A stretch of DNA of 64,000 nt, from NCBI GenBank assembly GCA_020064725.1, contig JAGTWJ010000019.1, forward strand, positions 2,666,001 to 2,730,000, in the 5' to 3' direction. A program made the translations under genes and the position numbers. Shown here piece after piece: positions 23,945 to 34,850 of the stretch. Numbering within the stretch: position 1 is the first letter of the stretch; every line of letters starts with the position of its first letter. Below the pieces are notes generated by a model. It did no database searches and was not told the DNA's origin. It worked only from the letters and a program-made list of their open reading frames with translations. The stretch is from Drechslerella dactyloides (lineage: Eukaryota; Ascomycota; Orbiliomycetes; Orbiliales; Orbiliaceae).

Positions 23945-24196
23945 TGTCACTTTGTATCCTTGTATTAGGTGCTAGTTTACGAGACCAGTATTAGGTGGTC
24001 TATATGATGACGGTGGGAAGCGTTGTCGTCGACGTCGAGAGGTGACACGAAACTCTACCGTCCTAGTTTGGAACAAGGCAATAGCTTTCTGCATATATGG
24101 TAGTAGCACCACCTCACTCTGCATACGAGGTGTAGTATATCCGCCAATCGGTAATACAATATATCCATCTATCAACCCGCTATAACAACGCTGTAA

Positions 24197-25921
24197 CTAC
24201 AAATTCTTACCCTGCAGCAGCGCCTGCTTCTCCCTCCGCCGCCGCAGCAGCTCCGCAAGCGGCACGCTGTCCTCCTCGCCCAGCACGTCCGCATCCTCGT
24301 CGACGCCGTAGTCCGCGAGCGTATCCCCTTCCTCGTTCCGCCAACGCTTGCGAGTATTAGTTGACGTCTGCTCCTGCCGCTGCTGCTGCTGCCGGTCGTC
24401 GTAGTACGCATCCGCCATCCCGTACCCGCTGTCGAGGTACGAGTCCAGCATGTCTTCGCTCGCCAGTTTCTTTCGCTCGTTCGAATTCTCGCCGTCGGAC
24501 GCGTATTCGTCGGCGGCGTCGTCCGTTGCCGCTTGGAAACGCTTCATGTCCTCCCGCTGCCGTCGCCGGAAGGCGTGCACGTCGTTCACGTCGTACTCGC
24601 CCCGTGTCCACGGCCCGCTCTGCATTTCCCGCTGCACGTGCCGCCGCTCGTGGATGCCGAATTTCTCGGGATCCGGCGGCGGCCAGGCCAGCCAGGACTT
24701 TTCGTACCCGTTGATCTCGTAGCGGAGACCCCCGCCGCCGCTGGCATCGTTGCCCTCGCCGACGCTGCGGGATGGAAGGACGGGTAGCAGCCAGGTTAGG
24801 ATCCCGCCGCCCATGAAGAGGGAGAGGTTCTCGTAGACGCCGACGTCGAAGGGGAAGGCCTGCCGTCGCACGGCCTTGCGCTTCACGAGCGCGGCGTGGC
24901 GCTCCTGCTCCCAGCATTCGATCGTCGTGTATCCTTCCACAATGTTGGCGGCGATGCGCAGCCAGAGGACGATGATGCTGACGTCCGTGAGCGTGTTGAA
25001 GAGCAGCAGGAAGACGAGCAGCATGAGCTGCTGCAGCGAGGGGCCCAGATACTGTCCGTCCAAATTCATTTTTCAGCGACTGCCACGAACGAACGAACAG
25101 ACGTGCGTGAATCGTAGGGTGGAATGAGGGCAATGAAAGGAAACTTACGGCGGGCATGTTGCGAGCACGATACACATCAAGACACTGAGCCACGAGAAAG
25201 GTCTCAAGATAGCTGCACGCCGCGATGACGAACGTCAGGAAGCGCAGGAAGTGCGGCCACGTCCGGTACCCGACGCAGTTGAACGTCCAGGGGCCTATTA
25301 TATCATCCCACATCAGCTCGTTCCAGACGCACGCAAGTACTTTGATGAGGAGTGGACGGTATCCGTACAGTGGTGGTCCATAAGCAGGACGCATCTGCAC
25401 ATAACATTAGCACACCCGTCCATATCATATCAAGATTGATGAGTAGAAGGTGTAGATACGCACTTCTGGCACGTCTTGCAATGGTGCGCCCGCGCCGGCT
25501 TCCACTTCTTACACCTCTTGCACCACCGACAGTCCGCATTACCCCATATCCGCCCACTCGCATCCGGACCAACCTGCACCCTCGCCCCCGCCTTCCCACC
25601 GCCCTTCACTTCCCCACCGCTACTTACGCCACAACAACTCTCGTCGTCTTCGTCATTATCATCACCATCTTCTTGACCATCGCTATCCCCGCCGAATGAC
25701 TCGAGCTTTTGCCACGACGGCTGCCAGTTACCGGGCACCCCGCCGGCATCCGTAAAGATGCACCGCGCATAATTCACCCAAATGCAGCCTACGAGCGCGT
25801 TGAAAACCCAGAACTGCCGCTCGTCGAGCGTCAGCACGAACAGCTGCGACGCGTAGGCTAGGAACGTGATGAGGAGGACCGTCGCCGCGACCGCCGCCGC
25901 CGAGTACTTTGGGTTCAGCAT
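24197..25921 (-). CDS. PFA4: DHHC palmitoyltransferase, Pfa4 type
   Basis: Membrane S-acyltransferase, predicted in the ER. Yeast Pfa4 palmitoylates chitin synthase Chs3 and is needed for its ER exit. Four exons (25921-25464, 25394-25369, 25294-25149, 25051-24197) give 494 residues. Two N-terminal helices are followed by an acidic and Gly-rich insert, the zinc-binding Cys-rich domain (CRWCKRCKKWKPARAHHCKTCQKC), the DHHC motif with Cys162 in HHCPWTFNCVG, and two more helices. The C-terminal landmarks AFPFDVGVYENL and WPPPDPEKF are typical of Pfa4 rather than other DHHC enzymes. Exon 2 is only 26 nt and the codon for Cys162 is split by an intron. A possible further intron near the 3' end (GTAAGA after CTGCAGG) would change only the last residues. 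The chitin synthase gene lies about 0.9 kb upstream on the same strand. Confidence 0.92.
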
Positions 25922-26830
25922 GTCGTCTTCTTATCCCGGCTTCGCTGGTGCTGTATCCGCATCGACTGACATGGGTGTATTCGAGATATCGAAATCGAGT
26001 CGGCTGGAGGTTAGGTAGGCACGTTGTGGGGCTGCGTGTTGCGTGCGTGCCGTCCGCCAATTTACAGTCAATTTATAATCGACATGCCCCGCGAGGATTT
26101 GATTCGCATTCATTCATATAATCAAGCACATGTCCAGCACGCATTCCACAGAAAGATTAATCCAAGAGAATGAATAGAATGTCCAAAATATCTACAACCC
26201 CAAGGGGGAAGAAAGAAAAAAAATTGAAAAAAAATGAAAGTGATATATCAACAGCTCGAATGATCAATTATGTCCAGGTCATTTCGTCAGGCAATCCGCA
26301 ATCCATGCTTCCTTCCCGCGAAGTAATAGTAATAATGCACATCCCGAGTTCCCAACCAAACTTCCCCAGCTTTCCCCTTACTTCCTCTACTTCCTCCTCT
26401 TCACTTCATGTCTTCCCCGCACTATTCCCTTCCCAAGGCTCAAATATGCATGCATCCGCAGAATAGAAAAGTGAAAGGTCGAGAGGAAAAAAGTAAACAG
26501 CACAATACAGGTATGGTGCACGCGTGCACCGTCAGGGTAAGAAGAGGTATTAATGCCAATGCCAATGATATGAATTTTCGAATGAAAGTGGCCAATTCCA
26601 ACAACAACAAGAAACAAACTTGGAAGAATTTTGATAGTAATAAGAAAAAAAAAAAGCCCAATGTACGCCAAGACAGTATGATGAGGTGCCAAAAAGTATG
26701 TGGTCTATCGCAATGGAAAATGACTCCCTCCGGTTTCTTCCCGATATCGGAGAGACGAAGACAAGGCAATGGTGGAAAGCGAATGGCAGTACGTTCGTTC
26801 GTGTGTATCGTGAATAATTGCTCCGTCCAA
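25922..26830. other. Intergenic between chitin synthase end and PFA4 start
   Basis: 0.9 kb that should contain the chitin synthase 3' UTR and the PFA4 promoter. A-rich runs lie near 26215-26240 and 26641-26655. No further gene is seen. Confidence 0.5.
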
Positions 26831-29800
26831 TCAGTACTCCGCCTCAAAGTATGGAGTCTGCAACTGCGGCGGGCCCCACTGGTGCTGGCTGTCTTGCGAC
26901 GACGACTGGTTCGACCAGCCGGCCAGAGAGCCTGTGTCGCGAGACGTAACCAGCCGGATTTGTTTCTCTGCAGGGAGAGTGTCGTTAGCTGGTGGTTCTA
27001 GTGTTGTGCCGGGGGGGTTTCCGGACGACTATGACGCTACGCACCCTTCTCGAAGTCTCTCCACCTCCTCATGACAATCTTGTCGCTGTCGAATTCTCCT
27101 TCCGCCTCGTCGTGCCCGCCACCACTGTCGCCGGAGACCTTGCGCGTCTCACCCCAGGAGAAGTCGTCAAACTTCCAGAAAGCGTACACGGGGAGCACAA
27201 AGTTCCAAATCGGGAGCGAGACCAGGTAGCACAACATCCACAGGACGTAGATCCACTTGTGCGCCGTAAGGACAATCAGGACGGCGGGGAGACCCAAAAT
27301 AAGACCAAGCAGGATCAGGGGAATCACGGGCACCGGACGAGAGACGATGGAGATGATGACAAGATAGATCGTGAACGATATGGCGGCCGGCAAGACAACT
27401 GTACCGATGAGTTCGATAAAGACGACGAATTGCATACCTAAAAATCGTTAGCGGAGAGGATTTGGAATCGGGTGCTCCATTATCAACTTACTGAAGCAGA
27501 AGGTACCGCAGAGATCGCGGACGAGGACGAGCTCCATCAAATTGTGAACGGTGGAATTAATCCAGCGGCGGCGTTGCGAAAGGAGAACCATAAACTTGTT
27601 AGGCACAATGGTCTTGCACACGGCCTGCGGGACAAAAATCTGCTTTCTCTTCGGGAAGGTCTTCAACATGAGCGTCGTCAGGTATCGATCCTCGCCGAGG
27701 AGGAGCAAGTTCTTCTTGTGGAGAGTATCAACCACGTTCTCAGAGTAGTGCTCGACGACGTCCGGGTTGGCCAGGATGGGGACCCAGTAGTTCTGGGCGC
27801 CCTTGGGAGCCTTGATGCGGTACATGCAGAAACAACCGGGCAGACAGGTGACACCACCAAAGACAGACTCGAAGGCCTTGGTGAGATGGTGCGAGATGAA
27901 GTATTCGAAAACCTGAATCATGCTGACCCAGCTGTCCGTCTTGTTGGCAATCTTGGTTTCACCGCAGAGACCCATGATTTCGGGATCGCGCACCATCGCA
28001 GCTGTCATGTGGGTGAGAGAATCCGGGAAGATGACGGTGTCGGCGTCAACCATGAGCACTATCTCATAGTACTGCGGCGAAATACCGGTGATGCTCCACA
28101 AGCCGCTGAACATTTCGTACTCGAGCTCCGTCATACGCTCGTCAAACATGACGCGCTGGAGGAAGGACATGAGCACGATTTGGGAATCACGTTTACCTCT
28201 GTTGCCGGGTTTCTTGTCGCCTTGCTCGCCCTCGGTACCGCATTTGACAACGAGGAGCATCGGCACGCGCTGCTGGCTCTCGCGGGGGACCTTGCTCTCT
28301 GCGCCGTAATCGTAGAAGCCGGCGTAGACCTTGGCCATATTGTGGCGCTTTCGACCGACGGCGATAGCAACGTAAGAGTACGCTTCGACCTTGTCGGGAG
28401 CGGTGACAAAGTCCTTCATCATGTCGAGGCAGACTTCCGGTGTCGTGCGGTCTTCACCTTCTCCCTTGACCATTCCGTCGCAGACGACCAGGATGACTTT
28501 ATGACTGTTGGGGTATTCTGTGGTGGCGATGGAATCGAACGTAGCGCGGAGACCTTTGCTACCCTCGGAATAGGCGGTGACGAGACAGATCGTGTGGACC
28601 AATGGGAAGCCCCAGGGCTGGAACTCCGGCGGGGGCTGGGGAACAACGGCTTCGTGAACGTAAGAGGTCGTGGGCTCGCTAAAGATGGCGGATTGGCGGT
28701 CGTTGAAATTTCCGGACAGACGGCTGAGGTCCAGGCTGCTGCCACCGAGCATCGAAGATCGGCTGCCGGTGGTGTTACCGTAGACAGCGTTCGGGGGTAG
28801 AAGCGCCCTGCTGGAGCTCTGCGATCCCATGGTCGTCGGGTTCTGACGGCTGCTCTTAGCAGGCCGTTCGCCCTGCGTGTACCGGCTGGTGGATGGCAAG
28901 AAACTGGCCCGCTTGGGCTGCTTCGGGGGAAAACGAGCTGGCATCTGAGGGTCGTTGCTCCACGCCTCGATCTCCTCCCTCCTGCGCTTCTTGTCCTCCT
29001 TGCTGGCGCTGCGGACAGCGCTGAGCTTCCATGACAGGAACCAGCCGAAGAACAGAGCGAGGAAGAATTTGATAAGCACGATACTAACGATGAATATGAG
29101 AGAGACGTAGAGAACGACCTGCGAGGCGATGCAGCCAACCGTCTCGACGTCGATGCTGCCGACGCGGATGATTTCGGACAAGCACTGCGCAACGCGCTTG
29201 TGAGGGCCCTGGAACCTGTGGGTGACATCTTTGCCCAGCAGAGTCGGGTCGTTTTTGATCTGGTTGAAGATGGGATCCACGGCGACTTGAGTTGTGTTGA
29301 ACCAGTCGAGGAGGCCGAGATCGAGAACGTTACCGGAGTAGACGATGAGCTTACGGGACTTGTTCCTGAGGTCGTCCCACGAAAAGTAGACCTCGCCGGC
29401 TTGGTCGAGTCCGTAGTACGCGCGCCGGGCGGTGTCGGACGTGTGGCAGGCGTATCCGAGGTAGTAGCCGCTGGAGTAGTTGGCGGGAGTTGAGCCGTCT
29501 TGCTTGAAGGTGTTGCAGGGGAAGTACCAGGCCAGCTCGTTCTGGCCGTTCGTGGGGACGTCGCTGTTGGGGGCGCGTTTGATCAAGCCCTTGCACTGTC
29601 CGTTGACGTTTTGGAACAAAAAGCTGGCGTCGACCCCACCGAATTTGTCCCTGAGATCGAAGAGAATGTTCGAGCCGGGGGGGATGCCCTGGGCGGCCGG
29701 GTGGTGGGAGCCAACGAGGTTGTACGCGACGCCGTGGATGATCAGAAAACCCTTATCGACGTGGTTGACCTTGAGACGGACGGCGGGCGAGCGGCAGACG

Positions 29801-30546
29801 GTTTGGGTGAAGCCAAAGGTGAGGAAACCGACGCCGGCGCAAAAGTACAGGATGATGCTGATCAGGCCGACTTTTTCTCTCCACGCGCGCTGGGGGCCTT
29901 TGCCGGTCTTTCCAAACAGTTTCAGGAGCGCGTTAGGGCACCAAAAAGTGATGAAGTGACAGTAGAAAGTCCACAAACTAAGCGGCTGCACTTCCTGTTG
30001 TCGCTTCCTCTTCTCGGCCGCCTTCATCTCCGGGTACTTTTCGTTCTTTTCGGTCTGACGCCGGGACAGCTTGTTAGGTTGTCGGGGGGCCGCTGCTTTT
30101 GTCGATAGCGGGGAGGCCTCCTCGTCCATGGGGTCGAGCCGGTTTCTGACCTGGCCGGCGGGCGGTCGAGCGGTGGTGTCGGCCTGGGAATTGATGTCTG
30201 CGATTTCGGGATCGATGCCCGTGGTGGACGGCAGGACGTCCATGTGCTGGGCATGCTTGTGGTAGTTGTAGAGCGGGTTGTCCTTGTTGACTCTGTTGCG
30301 CTCGGGTTTGATCAGGGACTTTTTGCGCGAGAGGTCGGCTGCGCCGGAGGGGTTGAGGGGCGTTCTGGCGGAGGCCTGCTGGGAATGGTAGGCCGTCCGT
30401 CTAGGAGGGCTTCTGGCGGTCTCGGCGAGGTAGCCGCTCTCATCGTGACCTGGCGATTGCTGGGCGCCGGGTCGCTGGCGCCGGGGAGGCGATGTCGGGT
30501 TCATGTCTGGCGGAGGGTTTTGGTTTCCGCGACGAGGGGCGGACAT
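26831..30546 (-). CDS. Class IV chitin synthase (yeast Chs3 type)
   Basis: Family-2 glycosyltransferase that polymerises N-acetylglucosamine from UDP-GlcNAc and extrudes chitin through the plasma membrane. Three exons (30546-27492, 27437-27045, 26967-26831), with introns of 54 and 77 nt, give 1194 residues. A basic, disordered N-terminus is followed by two membrane segments (VGLISIILYFCAGVGFLTFG among them) and the class IV luminal region with GYACHTS. The catalytic domain shows LVTAYSEG, the KRDSQ segment, VDADT, GEDRYL and QRRRW at about 991-995. C-terminal membrane helices follow from CGTFCFSMQFVVF. The last exon adds 46 codons ending PYFEAEY. There is no myosin motor domain, so it is not class V or VII. 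The ATG at 30546 is the first after a TATAAA at 30684-30689. Confidence 0.95.
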
Positions 30547-30683
30547 GGGATTGGAGACGGGCGGGGGATCCAGCCCGTGGATGGAGGAAGAGCCGTAGAG
30601 CCTTTGGATTGCGGTCGATGGGTCGTCGTCGTCTTCGTCGTCGATAGGGGCGGGTGAGGGCGTCCTTTTACGAAGGAGCGGTG

Positions 30684-30689
30684 TTTATA
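30684..30689 (-). promoter_or_regulatory. TATA box of the chitin synthase gene
   Basis: TATAAA on the minus strand, 138 nt before the start codon. No other ATG lies between it and the proposed start. Confidence 0.5.
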
Positions 30690-30814
30690 GGGTGGGATTT
30701 GGGGCTTTTGTGCTCTGCTGGATGTGCCCCTGAGCTTGCGTATCTTGAAACACTCTTCGGCGGGCTGCACAGCCAACGAGAGCGCACGAAGGACAGTCGG
30801 CGGGGCGATGCGAG

Positions 30815-30841
30815 CGAGCGAAACGAGCGAAACGAGCGAAA
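30815..30841 (+). repeat. 9-bp tandem repeat, three copies
   Basis: CGAGCGAAA is repeated exactly three times, preceded by a partial unit. Confidence 0.85.
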
Positions 30842-33570
30842 GATGTCGACGGACGGATGTGCGTGAACGTGAACGTGAACGTGATGGAACGTGAGCGTGC
30901 GCGCCGGGCTTTCTTGGTCTTTTGGGATGCTCGTCGTCAGCGGGATGAGATTAATGGGACGTGGTGGCCTTCTATTTTTGTAGCGGCAGCAGCGCTCGCA
31001 CCCGGAAACACCGTCAGGCCGTGATCACCTTCCCGGCAGAGACGCAGGACAGATGACAGAGATGCAGGAGCGAGAGAAGGAAGAGAAGAAGCGAAAGAAG
31101 AAGTGAAAGAAGAAGAGGAAGAAGACACGGCGAAGGGCAATGCGAAAATGCAAATGCGAATGCGAATGTGAAATGCGAATGCACGACTCGAGAGCGAAAT
31201 CCAAGCCAAGCGGGAGAAGAGAGCACGACAAGCTACAACAGACAACAGCCACCGAGATGACGGCTGGAATGCAAGCAGAGCAAGCGGGCAGGAAGGGCAG
31301 GAAGTCTTGGACGAGCAATACCGGAGCGATGTGTAATAGCAATACGTGTAATTGCGGTGGGAGGAGCAATTTTAAATCGGCGGGAGAATAAAAAGCGAGT
31401 GAAGCCAGCCAGCTAGAAAAAGCGTCCCCCTTCCTGCAATCCGGACCCCACCGCGCCCGAAGCACGCAAGGAGCACTATTACTAGTTACAGCTACTACCG
31501 GTAGCGGTAACAGTCCAGCAGGCGATGTAAATAAAACGAAGGACGTCAACAGCAATACAAAGCAGGCAGGAACGACAGGCGGCGAGCGAGCGAGCGGATG
31601 GTTGCCAGTTGCTGGTGGTGGAGGAGGAATTAAAGGAGAAGGGAGCACTGGCAGCAAGAAGGGGAAAGGCGGGCCCACGTTACCCGGAGCAACGCCTGCA
31701 GCCGGGCGCCCAGCAGCCACCCAGCCTCACTTTCTACTATTCACACTCTACTATTCACACTATACTCGTATGTCGCGATGATGTCGTGGTGACTGCGCTA
31801 GAGAAGTATCTTGCCTCTGCGATTGATCGTGCAGCATGCGCAAAGCTTGGGCCGCTGCCTGTTGTGCGAGTATCACCGCATGTATCTGAGGAAGTATTTC
31901 TGCGGCGAGGAATGCTGCTAGCTACTAACCACCAGCGCAGCTCCTGCTGCCGCCCATCGCATGCAGTCGCTCCAGATCTCACTTCTCCCCATCGCGCTTT
32001 ATTTCATCTATCGATTGCCCGCCAGCCATTCGCCTCGAGCCACCCGAACAGCATACCATCTCCCATCCTCCTCTTCCTCTTCCTCTTCCTCTTCTCCCTC
32101 TTCCTCCGCCATCTCTCCCCCATGACCTCTCTCAAATACGAAATCGAACTGCAGTAGCTAGCATACGCAATTAAAAAACAAAAAACCATGCCAGGAGAGT
32201 ATTACCCCATCCGCTCGCCCAAGACTTAATCTGCTGGTCTTTCCCTCCCTCGCAGGAGGCAAGGACCGTGACATTCCAGGAATAGAATGGCCTCAGGGGT
32301 CGTCCTCTAGGTGCTACTTGTTGGGTGGGTTTTTTTTCTTTCTCTCGCCTCTCGCCTCTCGCCTGCCTGGCCGCCTGGCCTGCCTGCCTGCCAGAAATAC
32401 CTCCCAGCACGGAAAGCAAGAAGAAAAGGGCCTGCCTGCAAGGTCAGCAAGCAGGCCAAGGAAGGGAGAGGCAAAGTGTCCCGCTGTCGTTCGTCCCTTT
32501 CCTTTGGCGCAAAACTACCGCAGCCGATCTCTCGTGCGTGTATCTGTACATTTTATATTACGTCCTTCTCGAATGCGTAGGTTCCCCCGCCGCTCCAGCT
32601 CCCGTGGGTCGAGTACCGGTACATAAACAAACTTGCTTCCACCGGTACTCGCACAGTTACTTAGTATGTACTACAGACTTCCAAGAGCTGCTTCCAAGAA
32701 GGAAAAAGAGGGAAAAGGAAAAAAAAAAAAAACTCGTATACGTCCCGCAGGGCGCTGCCGTGGTCGGAATGGCGTCGATGCAGGGGTTGCGATGTGATGT
32801 GATGGTGGTCAGGACTAAAAATGGCAGTGCATATATGTACGTCTTTGTCCCGTTTCCATGTGTCAGAAAATCGACCCAGCCAGCCCGCATCGATACCGAT
32901 GCCCGATGCATGCATGCTGCTTATTCGACGTCGATACGAGTATCTCCAGGTACACATACCAAAACGTCCATATGCGAACAATCCTGTGGATACCGCTGTT
33001 GCACATCTCCGCCTCGACGGATCCTTTAGCTCGACGGATATATCTCGAGAACCGCGGTACCGGATCTGGATCGATAATTCAAATTTTTGTGCATTTGTAT
33101 ATGATATGTACCAGCTGCATTATATAACTGTGTGACATCGAAAAGATATGATATGATATGACAATACCAAATACTCTGTACCAAGCAAGTACTTCTGTAT
33201 TAAAAATGTTGTATCGAGAAAGAAAAAACCGTAACCCGCTAGTTACTACCAATCATCCATACCATACCCTCATAGTGGTACAATAATGTAAAAAAAAAAT
33301 AAAAGAAAGAAGGAAAATGAACAGTCAAGCCAAACGCAGGAAGAGAAAAATACGGTGTAGTATATACATACGATGCGAGGTATCCATCACATCTATAACG
33401 TAACGCCAGTGCAGTTACAGCCGTACGTACGCATTTTTGTATCGTATCGTATCGTATCATAAAAACCTCCCCCCGCACATATATGCTCACGCGTGTGCAC
33501 GTTGTTGACATGCGCCATGCGCGTATATCGGATCGATCGTATCATTACAGCAGGCGAGTACCTTTATGCA

Positions 33571-34850
33571 CTACTGCCCTTTCGAGGTGCCCTCAGGCGC
33601 CTCCGCCATCGACACGCCCAGTCCCGTCGGCTCGCCGCCGGTACCACCCGCTGGCTGCGGCGGCGGCATCATCGGGCTCACGGGCCCGCCGGACTGCGTG
33701 CTGTACCGCATGTTGCTCGAAACCTGCGAATACCGCGCATCAATCGACTCGCCCGGCAGCTCGGACACGGGCGCCGACATCATCGACGGCGTGTACTGGG
33801 TCCCCGGCGTGCCACCCGGTCCTCCCACCGACGGGCTGCCGACGAGCTCGTACGACATTGGCCGCATCCCCTGGCTCTCACCCATATGCTGGTAGTTGGG
33901 GTTCGGACTGCCCATGGGCGGGCTCATCAGGCCGGAGGACTCGTTGTTTCCGAGCTCGTAGGACGTCCGCCGCTCGTTGTACGCCGGTAGCGCGGGCGAT
34001 GCATATGCGGATGGTGGGAACGGTCTCTTGGGGGCTGGAATTCAAATTTATAAATTAGCTCCACTTTCACCCCTCAATTGTGAAATATTTGGAATTGAGT
34101 GAATACGCACCGTACGGGTCGGCAACTTCAGGGTAGGCCGTCAGCGGCGTGTTCGCGTCCGGATGCTGGCTGTGCGGCTGCTGGGCCATCGGCAGCGTCG
34201 GCGCCGCCTCCTTCTTCTCGCCTCCTCGCCGCCGCAACCACCATATCAGCACGCCGATTATCGCCAGAAAAGCGATGCCGCCCACCACGCCGCCCACAAT
34301 CGCTCCGGTCGGCGTGCTGCTGCCCTCGTCGCCGTCGTTGTCGCCCGTCTGCCTGCTGCCCCCCGCGCTCGTGGTCGAGGCTGCTTTGAACGGGTTCTGC
34401 GGAAGCTCCGCCAGCGCGGCGGGCGCCACCTGCTCCTGCGGACAGCCGACGCCTGACGCGCACGGATTTATCTTGCAGCACCCCCAGAAGGGCGGCGGCC
34501 CCAGACATGTGAAAAACTGGCCACCGAGCTGACAAGCTGCGGTTCGTCAAAAAATTCAATATCGTTAGCCTTATCGATCCCCCCACATCTATCAATCGCA
34601 CAATAGCAGAAATTCACCGCATACCTTGATCCGGCGTGCTGCCGTATGGAATGTCCCCCAGCGACGCCGCCCGCACATTCCCCGCCGCGCAGCCGACGCT
34701 GGTGCACGGGTTGACGGTGCAGCAGCCGACGAAGCCAAAGGACCCTTCGCTGCACGCGTACCACTTGCCGCCGTTCGGACAGCCGCCCACCTGCTGGTCC
34801 GCCGACTGCCGCCGCAGGAGCGGGTGTACCACTCTGCTTTGGAGCTGCAT
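33571..34850 (-). CDS. Single-pass membrane protein with two Cys-rich modules
   Basis: Three exons (34850-34625, 34536-34111, 34034-33571) with introns of 88 and 76 nt give 371 residues. Two related extracellular-type modules are visible: GGKWYACSEGSFGFVGCC, then NPC..VGC at about 22-55, and GGQFFTCLGPPPFWGCC, then NPC..GVGC at about 78-105. After a Ser/Thr-rich linker comes one membrane helix (IVGGVVGGIAFLAIIGVLIWW) followed by RRR, so the C-terminus is predicted cytoplasmic, Pro/Ser/Tyr-rich and probably disordered. No cleavable signal peptide is visible at the annotated ATG. The layout resembles fungal cell-wall stress sensors, but the Cys module is not WSC. It lies between a chitin synthase and that enzyme's activator, so a cell-wall role is plausible but unproven. 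Confidence 0.75.

Larger units (their letters stand above)
30547..33570. promoter_or_regulatory. Long upstream region of the chitin synthase gene
   Basis: 3.0 kb without recognisable genes. TATAAA (minus strand) is at 30684-30689. Short tandem repeats are CGAGCGAAA x3 at 30815-30841 and GTGAAC units at about 30862-30885. Homopurine/homopyrimidine tracts occur near 31070-31130 and 32080-32100, and a long A run near 32718-32732. The right end is the 3' flank of the Cys-rich membrane protein gene. Confidence 0.45.

Noticed and set aside
30547..30690. N-terminal extension of the chitin synthase into an acidic open frame
   Set aside because: The frame upstream is open (with a DDEDDDD run) but contains no ATG and begins at the TATA box, so it is more likely leader sequence.
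31025..32157. Several 180-230-codon frames upstream of the chitin synthase
   Set aside because: Products are dominated by Ser/Leu/Phe or Arg/Lys/Glu runs from homopurine tracts, with no domain signal.
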